Assembly: GCA_023436485.1 (NCBI GenBank)
Contig: JAEZIU010000247.1
Coordinates: 1 to 28,835 of the forward strand
Direction of reading: 5' to 3'
DNA: 28,835 nt
Source: Bacillota bacterium
GTDB lineage: Bacteria > Bacillota > Clostridia > Acetivibrionales > DSM-1351
Below are positions 21,748 through 28,835 of the stretch, piece after piece. The translations under genes and the position numbers were made by a program. Numbering within the stretch: the first letter of the stretch is position 1; each line of letters begins with the position of its first letter. The notes beneath the pieces are model-generated. The model saw only the letters and a program-made list of their open reading frames with translations, had not been told where the DNA came from and searched no databases.

Positions 21748-22989
21748 ATGAGAATAGACCAGTTTGAACTTTTGAAAAAATTACTGGTAAACATAAGCCA
21801 AAACAGTCCATTTTACAAGGATAAATTTAAAAAAAGCGGTGTAAACATTGATGATATAAAATCCCTTGAACAGATAAAAAATCTTCCGTTTACTGTAAAG
21901 GAAGAACTTAGAGATGCTTATCCCCTTGGATTACAGTCGGTACCGGATGAACAGATTATCAGAATACATTCGTCGTCCGGAACCACAGGTAAGCCAATAA
22001 TTATACCTTACACTGCTCAGGATGTCTCAGATTGGGCAGAAATGATGTCGAGAAGCTTTAGTATAGCAGGAGTTACACCCCTTGACAGGATACAGATAAC
22101 CCCGGGTTACGGACTATGGACAGCCGGCATAGGATTTCAGGCAGGTGCTGAAAGACTTGGTGCAATGGCTGTTCCCATGGGCCCCGGAAACACTGACAAA
22201 CAGCTTCAAATGATGGTTGATTTGAAGTCGACTGTTATTATAGGAACATCATCGTATGCACTTGTACTGGCTGAAGAGGTTGAAAAAAGGGGAATAGGCT
22301 CTGACATTCATTTAAGGAAAGGTATTATAGGTTCAGAACGCTGGGGAGAAAAAATGAGACAGCGTATTAAAAATGAGCTTAACATTGATATCTATGATAT
22401 TTACGGCCTTACAGAGATTTATGGTCCGGGCATTGCAATTGACTGCCCATGTCATGATGGGATGCATTATTACGATGACTACCTTTACTTTGAAATAATT
22501 GATCCTGTAACCGAGGAGGTTCTCCCTGTAGGAGAGGTTGGCGAGCTGGTAATTACCACCCTTCGAAAAGAGGGAGCACCGCTGTTGAGGTATAGAACAA
22601 GAGATTTGACCAGAATTATTCCGGGAAAATGTAAGTGTGGTCTGGAATATCCGCGTATTGACAGGATTATAGGTCGAACTGACGACATGGTTAAGGTAAA
22701 AGGAGTAAATATATACCCCGGTCAGATTGACGAGATACTGAAGGATGTTGACGGAGCAAGCAGTGAGTACCAGATTGTTATTGACCATTTAAATGGAAAA
22801 GATGTTATGACCCTCAAGGTTGAATATAATTCCGACGGGGATACCGAACGTGAGGAGATAGAATCCAATATCGTTGATTTATTCAAAAAAAGAATCGGAA
22901 TACATATTATAGCCGAGGCAAGTCGCATTGGCAGTCTTCCCAGAAGTGAAAAAAAGAGTAAAAGAATTATCGATTACAGACATAGTTAA
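21748..22989 (+). CDS. paaK: Phenylacetate-CoA ligase family protein
   Basis: A 413-residue AMP-forming aryl-CoA ligase. It has the P-loop-like HSSSGTTGKPIIIPYT (about 74-89), the acidic A5 motif YGLTEIYGPG, and the C-terminal hinge GRTDDMVKVKGVNIYPGQID. A Cys cluster (CPCHDG, then CKCGLEYP) is as in many PaaK proteins. Linkage to iorAB is common: the ligase can either recover arylacetates as CoA thioesters for reductive synthesis of aryl pyruvates, or run in reverse for ATP gain. The direction is not evident here. The RBS is weak (GAGAAGAG). A terminator follows at 23012. Confidence 0.92.
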   Translation: MRIDQFELLKKLLVNISQNSPFYKDKFKKSGVNIDDIKSLEQIKNLPFTVKEELRDAYPLGLQSVPDEQIIRIHSSSGTTGKPIIIPYTAQDVSDWAEMMSRSFSIAGVTPLDRIQITPGYGLWTAGIGFQAGAERLGAMAVPMGPGNTDKQLQMMVDLKSTVIIGTSSYALVLAEEVEKRGIGSDIHLRKGIIGSERWGEKMRQRIKNELNIDIYDIYGLTEIYGPGIAIDCPCHDGMHYYDDYLYFEIIDPVTEEVLPVGEVGELVITTLRKEGAPLLRYRTRDLTRIIPGKCKCGLEYPRIDRIIGRTDDMVKVKGVNIYPGQIDEILKDVDGASSEYQIVIDHLNGKDVMTLKVEYNSDGDTEREEIESNIVDLFKKRIGIHIIAEASRIGSLPRSEKKSKRIIDYRHS

Positions 22990-23011
22990 ATAAATTACAG
23001 AAAACAAACGA

Positions 23012-23047
23012 GGCAGTTTGCTTTAAATAAGCAGACTGTCTTTTTTT
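23012..23047 (+). terminator. Rho-independent terminator after paaK
   Basis: GGCAGTTTGCTT pairs with AAGCAGACTGTC (with G-U pairs) around a short A-rich loop and is followed by seven T. It closes the ior-mgsA-paaK unit. Confidence 0.82.
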
Positions 23048-23071
23048 ATTTATTTCTAGTAAATTCAACCA

Positions 23072-23099
23072 TTTACAGTTTGTTCACAATTCAAACACA
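23072..23099 (+). promoter_or_regulatory. Three hexamers phased at 11 bp, possible OmpR/PhoP-type response-regulator box
   Basis: TTTACA (23072), TTCACA (23083) and AACACA (23094) start exactly 11 bases apart. Tandem TT(A/T/C)ACA hexamers with five-base gaps resemble the Pho box bound by Bacillus PhoP and related OmpR-family regulators. A loose -10 (TAATAG, 23117-23122) sits 17 bases after the last hexamer. It precedes the export operon. The regulator is unknown and the reading is inferred. Confidence 0.45.
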
Positions 23100-23173
23100 G
23101 GGAAAACATAAAAATTTAATAGTATTTTAATAAAAGAACTATGCATTTTACTTATTATGAAGAGGTGGATTTA

Positions 23174-25084
23174 ATGGGGAAAGGTTCTAAAAAGTGGAGT
23201 CGTAAAAAAATTATAACACTTGTGATATCACTGGTGGTTATTTTGGCTGTAGCAGTAGGTATATTCCTGGTAGTAAGGCAGAGGGACTCAAAGAGTACAA
23301 TGGCATCGACAAAAAGAACTACACAAGCAACCAGAGGTAATATCGAGGTAAGTCTTTCCGGTTCGGGAACGATTCAATCTGCCAGTACATCGGATGTTAT
23401 GTCAAATGTTCAGGGCAAAATAATCAAGTCATATAAAAAAGTAGGTGACACAGTTAAAAAAGGCGAACTGCTCTATGAAATGGACGATACAGACGCAAAG
23501 CTCCAGATTCAGAAAATACAAAATTCTATTGAACAGCAACAGTTGAGCGAAAGCAATACATCAAAAAACTATTCCAATATGACGGTTACTGCACCATTTA
23601 GCGGTAAGGTAACCGGCGTTTCAGCAGTAAAAGGAGACAATGTAAACAATGGAATGACGCTATTTACAATAACAGACACATCAAGACTTAAATTATCTGT
23701 TCCGTTAAGTACAGTAAATATTCCATATGTAAAAATAGGACAGTCAGTGAAGATCAATCTGCAGCAGTTTACAGATACCATAACCGGTGTAGTTACCGAA
23801 ATTGATGACAATACTCATACCGCTTCCACAGGAGGAATGGTAAGAGATGTGATAGTTACGGTAAATAATCCGGGAACTTTAACAGATGAATCAATGGCCA
23901 GCAGTGTTGATTTCAAGCTAACTAACGGGACAGAGATAAGCTCAAAAGAAGAAAGCAGATTTTCCTATGCAAGCAGGGAAACGGTGAAAGCACAGGCACA
24001 AGGTACTCTGTCGGCAGTAAATGTTAAGGAAAACCAGTTTGTAAAAAAGGGCGATTTTCTGGTCAGGATTGAAAATGACCAATTACAACTGACTTCCCAA
24101 ACAGATAACCTCAAGATGCAGGATTTCCGGAATCAACTGGACGCGGCACAAAAACAGCTTGGAAACTATAAAATTTACTCAGCAATAGACGGCATAGTTA
24201 CTGCCGTTGCATATAAAACGGGAGATAGTGTAAAATCCGGGGATATACTTATTAGCATACGTGACTTTAAACAGATGCAGTTTATTATCCCAATAGATGA
24301 ACTCGATATTTCAAAAATAAAAGTGGGACAGGAGGCATCCGTTACAATAGACGCACTGCCCGAAACAACTGAAAATCCTCTTACAGGTAAGGTTATAGCC
24401 AGAGCTATGGAAGGTACTTCATCAAATGGAGTAGCCACCTATGATGTGACTATAAAAGTAAACGAAACCAAGGATCTTCTGGCAGGAATGAATGCCAATG
24501 CAAATATTATACTTAGCAAATCGGAAAATGCACTTAGGATTCCTCTTGAAGCAGTGACAAAAATGGGAGACAGGTCCTTTGTGAGAGTAATGTCAAGCGG
24601 CGAAGAACAACCACAGAATGCAGGAAACTGGGGCCGCGGAGGAAACAGGGACGCAGGTGCAGGTAATGCTGATGGTTCAGGAAATGGCCGAAAACCAGGT
24701 GCCTCAAGAACCAGAATGTCAGCCACATTTACGCAGAATCAGGAGTATTACAAAGACACTGTTATGAAGCAAATAGAAGTGGGATTAAATAATGATGAAT
24801 TTGTTGAAATAAAAAGCGGACTTGAAGAAGGAGAAATAGTTGTGCTCCCTCCGTTAGTTACAAACACTGTAAACGGAAATACGGGAACCCAGGGAGGTTT
24901 TGGCTTCGGAGGTTTCGGAGGTATGGGTGGAATGAACCGTGCAATGGGAGGAAACATCGGTGGCGGAAGCGGAAACAGAAGTACAAACAAAACTTCAGGC
25001 GGCGGAAACTCAGGCACAAATAATCCAGGTGCAAATAATTCAGGAGGTAATTCCGGCAGCAGACAACCCATGGGAGGAAACTAG
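23174..25084 (+). CDS. Membrane-fusion (HlyD/MacA/YknX-like) export adaptor with Gly-rich segments
   Basis: A 636-residue adaptor protein. One membrane anchor lies near the N-terminus (about 13-35) after a basic start (KGSKKWSRKK). Biotinyl-lipoyl half-motifs occur more than once: IIKSYKKVGDTVKKGELLYE and VTAPFSGKVTGVSAVKGDNV in the first part, then LSAVNVKENQFVKKGDFLV and YSAIDGIVTAVAYKTGDSV in the second. The adaptor core thus looks duplicated. Low-complexity Gly/Asn/Arg stretches lie at about 24616-24717 and 24886-25081. I chose ATG 23174 behind AGAGGTGG over the in-frame ATG at 23141. With the next two genes it should form a MacAB/YknXYZ-like export system; the substrate is unknown. Confidence 0.88.
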   Translation: MGKGSKKWSRKKIITLVISLVVILAVAVGIFLVVRQRDSKSTMASTKRTTQATRGNIEVSLSGSGTIQSASTSDVMSNVQGKIIKSYKKVGDTVKKGELLYEMDDTDAKLQIQKIQNSIEQQQLSESNTSKNYSNMTVTAPFSGKVTGVSAVKGDNVNNGMTLFTITDTSRLKLSVPLSTVNIPYVKIGQSVKINLQQFTDTITGVVTEIDDNTHTASTGGMVRDVIVTVNNPGTLTDESMASSVDFKLTNGTEISSKEESRFSYASRETVKAQAQGTLSAVNVKENQFVKKGDFLVRIENDQLQLTSQTDNLKMQDFRNQLDAAQKQLGNYKIYSAIDGIVTAVAYKTGDSVKSGDILISIRDFKQMQFIIPIDELDISKIKVGQEASVTIDALPETTENPLTGKVIARAMEGTSSNGVATYDVTIKVNETKDLLAGMNANANIILSKSENALRIPLEAVTKMGDRSFVRVMSSGEEQPQNAGNWGRGGNRDAGAGNADGSGNGRKPGASRTRMSATFTQNQEYYKDTVMKQIEVGLNNDEFVEIKSGLEEGEIVVLPPLVTNTVNGNTGTQGGFGFGGFGGMGGMNRAMGGNIGGGSGNRSTNKTSGGGNSGTNNPGANNSGGNSGSRQPMGGN

Positions 25085-25093
25085 ACGAAAACG

Positions 25094-25109
25094 GCCTGCT
25101 GCTGCAGGC
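25094..25109 (+). repeat. Intergenic hairpin before the exporter ATPase RBS
   Basis: GCCTGC-TGCT-GCAGGC forms a perfect six-base stem between the adaptor and ATPase genes, four bases upstream of the RBS GGAGGG. There is no T tract. It could adjust the level of the downstream genes relative to the adaptor by RNA stability or ribosome access. Confidence 0.5.
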
Positions 25110-25128
25110 ATTGGAGGGCTAAAAAGTA

Positions 25129-25806
25129 ATGATACAAATATCCAATATGTGTAAAATGTATAAGATGGGAGAAAACTCCATATATGCACTCAATAATGTT
25201 TCACTGCACATTTATAAACACGAATTTGTTGCTATTGTAGGCCCGTCCGGGTCAGGCAAGTCTACATTGATGAATATGCTGGGCTGTCTGGATGTGCCTA
25301 CAACCGGAAATTATGTTTTAGACGGGCATGAGGTAAGCAAGTTGAACGACAGTCAGCTTGCTGAAATAAGGAATAAGAAAATAGGCTTTATTTTTCAGGG
25401 CTTTAACCTTCTGAAAAAACTTACGGCTATAGAAAATGTAGAACTTCCTTTGATTTATCAGGGCATAGGTCACAAGGAAAGGCATAAAAGGAGCGTAGAA
25501 GCATTGGAACTGGTGGGACTGGGAGATAGAGTTTACCACACACCGAATGAATTGTCAGGCGGTCAGCAGCAAAGGGTTGCAATTGCGCGTGCACTTGTCA
25601 GTAATCCACCATTAATTCTTGCGGATGAACCGACGGGAAACCTTGATACCAAATCAGGTACAGAAATCATGAAAACCTTACATGAGCTCCATGAAAAGGG
25701 AAATACAATTGTACTGATAACCCACGATAATAATGTAGCTGCCCAGGCCCAAAGAATTGTGAAGATTCAGGACGGCATGATTATTGAGGATAAGGAGGCG
25801 GTGTAG
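25129..25806 (+). CDS. ABC exporter ATPase (MacB/LolD/YknY-like)
   Basis: A 225-residue ATP-binding subunit. It has Walker A GPSGSGKST (residues 38-46), GFNLLKKLTAIENVELPLIY typical of the MacB/LolD/FtsE group, signature LSGGQQQR, Walker B LILADEPTGNLD and H-loop ITHD. The RBS GGAGGG is about 12 bases before the ATG, a little far. The permease gene starts immediately after its stop codon, so the two are translated together. In Gram-positive bacteria such systems export peptides or protect against them; the substrate here is not known. Confidence 0.95.
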   Translation: MIQISNMCKMYKMGENSIYALNNVSLHIYKHEFVAIVGPSGSGKSTLMNMLGCLDVPTTGNYVLDGHEVSKLNDSQLAEIRNKKIGFIFQGFNLLKKLTAIENVELPLIYQGIGHKERHKRSVEALELVGLGDRVYHTPNELSGGQQQRVAIARALVSNPPLILADEPTGNLDTKSGTEIMKTLHELHEKGNTIVLITHDNNVAAQAQRIVKIQDGMIIEDKEAV

Positions 25807-26985
25807 ATGGGCTTTTTACAAGCCTATAAAATGGCTTTAAAGAGTATTGCCGGCAACAAGGTCAGATCATTACTTACAATGCTTGGAGTAATAATAGGCG
25901 TTGGGTCAGTTATAACAGCTGTGGCATTTGCTCAGGGCAGTACAAAAAGCATAACAGATTCAATTGAAGGATTGGGCAGCAACCTGATTTCAATAAATAT
26001 AACAGGAAGAAACAGCAACAGAAATATAACCTATGAAGAAATTAAAACATTTGCAGACCAAAATTCCAATGATATCAGTATGGTAGCTCCGGTTGCAAAC
26101 GGTAGTATGACGCTGAAGGCAGGTACAAAAAGCAGAAATTCTACAGTTATTGGAACCAGCGAAGAGTATGAATATATAAGGAGCAGACATGTACAGTCAG
26201 GACGTTTTATTTTATCTTTTGACAATGATTACAAGCTTAAAACTGCAGTAATAGGAACGGCTGTAGCCAATGACCTGTTTGAGGGACAAAATCCTGTGGG
26301 ACAGACACTCAAAATAAACGGCCAGGTATTTAAAGTAGTCGGAGTGCTACAACAGATTGACGGAGGACAGGATTCTTCAAGTGACGATCAGGTCATTATC
26401 CCTGTTACTGTTGCACAGAGATTAGGCAAAAACAGCAGAATATCCAACTTTACCGTACAGGCTGCTGATGCTGCTTCTGTAGAAATCACCATGGCTAAGC
26501 TTAACGTATATTTAACGGGAATTTACGGTAGTACAGATGCATTCACAGTAACCAATCAGGCACAGATGCTGTCCACTCTGAATTCAATAACAGATACACT
26601 TATGGTTGTTCTTGGAGGTATCGCAGCTATTTCACTTATAGTAGGTGGAATCGGAATCATGAATATAATGCTCGTATCGGTTACAGAGAGGACAAGGGAG
26701 ATAGGTATAAGAAAAGCAATAGGGGCCAAGCGTAAAAATATAATGATACAGTTTTTAATAGAGGCAGTTATGATAACAGGTATTGGCGGGGCCTTGGGGA
26801 TTTTAATCGGATTGTTCTGTATACGGTTTATAATCGGAGGTTTCCATATAACTACCCCGGTATACTCACCCTTCTGGATGATGCTTTCCTTTGGAATATC
26901 ACTTGGGGTCGGTGTAATATTCGGAATGTTTCCAGCGTACAAAGCTGCCAGACTTAACCCCATAGACGCCCTTAGATTTGAATAG
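25807..26985 (+). CDS. MacB/FtsX-like ABC exporter permease
   Basis: A 392-residue permease with the MacB layout. TM1 is near residues 20-40 (NKVRSLLTMLGVIIGVGSVI). A large extracytoplasmic MacB_PCD domain follows (about 45-260, with VIGTAVANDLFEGQNPVGQT). Three C-terminal membrane segments form the FtsX domain (about 268-292, 318-342 and 352-376, with GGIGIMNIMLVSVTERTREI and IGIRKAIGAKR). It ends ARLNPIDALRFE, the usual terminus of this family. The ATG directly follows the ATPase stop, and AAGGAGGCGG provides the RBS. It couples ATP hydrolysis in the cytoplasm to substrate movement at the cell surface through the adaptor. Confidence 0.95.
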   Translation: MGFLQAYKMALKSIAGNKVRSLLTMLGVIIGVGSVITAVAFAQGSTKSITDSIEGLGSNLISINITGRNSNRNITYEEIKTFADQNSNDISMVAPVANGSMTLKAGTKSRNSTVIGTSEEYEYIRSRHVQSGRFILSFDNDYKLKTAVIGTAVANDLFEGQNPVGQTLKINGQVFKVVGVLQQIDGGQDSSSDDQVIIPVTVAQRLGKNSRISNFTVQAADAASVEITMAKLNVYLTGIYGSTDAFTVTNQAQMLSTLNSITDTLMVVLGGIAAISLIVGGIGIMNIMLVSVTERTREIGIRKAIGAKRKNIMIQFLIEAVMITGIGGALGILIGLFCIRFIIGGFHITTPVYSPFWMMLSFGISLGVGVIFGMFPAYKAARLNPIDALRFE

Positions 26986-27007
26986 AAAAAATATCAGGAG
27001 GTAAAAA

Positions 27008-28835
27008 ATGATTAAAAGAGTACTTGCATTAACCTTGACTGCTATCATATTATTGTCAACCATTACATTTGCAGCAACCACAACTTCCCAAACCCTTTGG
27101 AAGGATTCTTTAGCCGAACTTAAATCATTGGGAGTGGTCACTGATTCTGAAATAAAGACAACAGGAAACATATCAAGAGCAGTATTTTCAAAGATCATTA
27201 TAAATGCAACAGGAAACAGTGAAATGGCAAAATCTATGGCAGGGTCATCAACATTTGCCGATGTTTCAACAAAATCGGCATACTGCGGGTATATAAATGC
27301 ATCAGTCAAAAAGGGTTACATGTCAGCGTTGGCTGACGGAAGTTTCAAACCCAATAATGCACTGACAATGGCTCAGTTATGTACTGCGGTCATCAGGGCT
27401 TTAGGGTATACAGATGGAGATATCGTCGGAGGTTGGCCTTCAGGATTTATAGAGAAAGCTGCAAGCCTTGGAATTACAAAAGGATTTACCTTGAAAAGCG
27501 GTGATTCAGTTCCTGTAACAACCGCAATAGTTGTTATTGACAGAATGATGAATACATACACAAATAAAGTAAATCCCGAAGACAGCGACAAAACACTTAA
27601 AGATTCAGTTGGACTGGCTGATGACCAAAGTAACCTTATATATGGAAAACCTGAGGTTGCATTTAATTTTAAGCCAAGCTCCAAGAAACTCGGAAGCATA
27701 ACTTTTAATTCAAATCTGCCTTTATTGCGAAATACGGTAAACAATTCAGTTACTCCAGCAACAAGTACTATCGGAGAATCCATAACCTTAAACGATATAA
27801 AGGATAAGGATGTAGTCTATCCCGTATATAATAAGCTGAATGTCCCGATTTATTACCTTGTTGTAGATAACAAAGTTGACGGTCAGATTACAAGTATACT
27901 GCCAAACAAATATGCACCAAAGTCAATAAAAATAAACAATACTGAATACCAGATGGGTGATTATGCAAACCTGAACAGATTCAATTCATCAAAGGGAGCC
28001 TTTAAGGTAGGAGATGCTGTATCTGTAGTTCTGGGGTACGACGGAAAAGTTGTTGAAGCATATTACACCGATAATTCTGATAATAAGGACTATGCATTTG
28101 TGGAAAACACATCAACAATAGTATCGAAGGATGCAGCGGACTACGGAAAAATTTATTATACTGTGGATTTAATGCTGATAGACGGTACTACAAAGACCTA
28201 CAAAGTAAAAGAGGACCCCGGACAATACAAATGGAAGCTGGTAAAATATTCGGCTGTTACGGACGATACCATAACTCTGATGAACCTTACTTATCTGACT
28301 CCAACGGATGTTACGTTTGATAAATATGAAAAGAAAATTAATCAGGGCTATGCTGCGGATAACATAAAAATTTTTAATTACACTGATTCAACAGTGAGAC
28401 TTGTAAACTTAAATGATATTCCAAACGGAATACTCGAAGCAGGAAAGGTACAGTATATAGGAACTACCGGTGCTTTTTCGGATGTCAATGTCATGCTAAT
28501 AAACGATGTTTTTGATGAACAGTATAAAAACTGTGTAGTCCAGAAAATACAGGTTCCTGACGGAAGGGTAAATTCATACACCTACACTTTGATATCAGGC
28601 TCAAACAAGTATACATATACTGATAAAGCTGAAATACCGGGAGCATCTGTTGGAGCAGTTTTTAAAATGAAAATGTATAATAACAGTGTCAATTCCTTTG
28701 AGCAAATTAAAGACCCGGAGGCAATGGGATGGTTTGTTCAGGCTATAGACAGTAAACGTATCATGCTGAATAATTGGGTATATATGTTCAATCCGGAAAT
28801 GACAGTGTATTTAATAGATTATGCAGGTAATATTA
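27008..28835 (+). CDS. SLH-domain surface protein, 3' end outside the window
   Basis: An open frame of at least 609 codons with no stop before the window edge, starting at ATG 27008 behind AGGAGGT. It has a signal peptide (about 1-23, LTLTAIILLSTITFA) and three divergent SLH repeats: about 30-70 (WKDSLAELKSLGVV), 80-133 (FADVSTKSAYCGYI, SFKPNNALTMAQL) and 138-182 (GWPSGFIEKAASLGI). More than 400 residues of beta-rich sequence with repeated D-x-K/Y-x-V strand patterns follow, for example GDAVSVVLGYDGKVVEAYY. I recognise no known catalytic domain in that part. It begins only 22 bases after the permease stop, so it is probably in the export operon and may be its surface partner. Confidence 0.88.
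   Translation, partial: MIKRVLALTLTAIILLSTITFAATTTSQTLWKDSLAELKSLGVVTDSEIKTTGNISRAVFSKIIINATGNSEMAKSMAGSSTFADVSTKSAYCGYINASVKKGYMSALADGSFKPNNALTMAQLCTAVIRALGYTDGDIVGGWPSGFIEKAASLGITKGFTLKSGDSVPVTTAIVVIDRMMNTYTNKVNPEDSDKTLKDSVGLADDQSNLIYGKPEVAFNFKPSSKKLGSITFNSNLPLLRNTVNNSVTPATSTIGESITLNDIKDKDVVYPVYNKLNVPIYYLVVDNKVDGQITSILPNKYAPKSIKINNTEYQMGDYANLNRFNSSKGAFKVGDAVSVVLGYDGKVVEAYYTDNSDNKDYAFVENTSTIVSKDAADYGKIYYTVDLMLIDGTTKTYKVKEDPGQYKWKLVKYSAVTDDTITLMNLTYLTPTDVTFDKYEKKINQGYAADNIKIFNYTDSTVRLVNLNDIPNGILEAGKVQYIGTTGAFSDVNVMLINDVFDEQYKNCVVQKIQVPDGRVNSYTYTLISGSNKYTYTDKAEIPGASVGAVFKMKMYNNSVNSFEQIKDPEAMGWFVQAIDSKRIMLNNWVYMFNPEMTVYLIDYAGNI

Noticed and set aside
24748..25071. Antisense Pro-rich frame opposite the Gly-rich adaptor tail
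   Set aside because: Gly codons read as Pro on the opposite strand; it has no start context and is a shadow.
1..28835. CRISPR array, tRNA or rRNA genes, prophage or transposase genes, riboswitches
   Set aside because: I looked for regular spaced repeats, integrase or transposase motifs and RNA-gene landmarks and saw none; structured riboswitches could still be missed by eye.

Overview
The window looks like a chromosome segment from a low-GC, anaerobic, spore-forming member of the Clostridia. The grounds are AT-rich intergenic DNA, strong AGGAGG-type ribosome binding sites, TTG/GTG starts, three S-layer-homology (SLH) proteins, ferredoxin-linked 2-oxoacid metabolism (IorAB) and a PadR/MarR/ABC efflux complement. 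A mesophilic cellulolytic clostridium of the Ruminiclostridium type would fit, but that is inference from gene style only. I see no rRNA, tRNA, CRISPR array, prophage, insertion sequence or origin. Composition looks even, so nothing stands out as a recent island.

Layout. (1) 1-2860: two SLH-domain cell-surface proteins, each with its own terminator. (2) 2859-6420: a self-regulated PadR repressor with a conspicuous double operator, a 16-codon gene remnant, a small membrane protein, a metallo-beta-lactamase-fold hydrolase, free-methionine-R-sulfoxide reductase (MsrC type), and two unknown small proteins. (3) 6498-8826: a membrane-microdomain pair, an NfeD-like protein with a histidine-rich segment followed by a FloT-type flotillin, between a clear sigma-A promoter and a strong terminator. 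(4) 8868-12423: a methyl-accepting chemotaxis protein and an ABC-F ATPase. (5) 12439-16662: a MarR regulator with a candidate autoregulatory operator, followed by an overlapping pair of half-transporters. Their motifs show one degenerate and one canonical ATP site, so they should form an asymmetric heterodimeric exporter. A bidirectional terminator closes the unit. (6) 16661-18536, minus strand: two tandem paralogues of an uncharacterised ~180-residue family, a DUF1653-like protein and a P-II signalling protein lacking the usual uridylylation tyrosine. (7) 18681-23047: iorA-iorB-mgsA-paaK, combining indolepyruvate:ferredoxin oxidoreductase with an aryl-CoA ligase, with methylglyoxal synthase between them. 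(8) 23072-28835: a MacAB/YknXYZ-like export operon (adaptor, ATPase, permease) followed 22 bases later by a large SLH protein that runs off the window.

The clearest sequence-level stories are the regulatory architectures (PadR, MarR, and an 11-base phased direct repeat before the export operon), the asymmetric ABC pair, the His-rich NfeD protein, and the tandem unknown genes next to P-II. I did not find an unmistakable new multi-gene system. The best candidates for undescribed biology are the tandem unknown pair at 16661-17783, the SLH protein coupled to the MacAB-like exporter, and the small unknown genes at 5688-5903 and 6108-6359.
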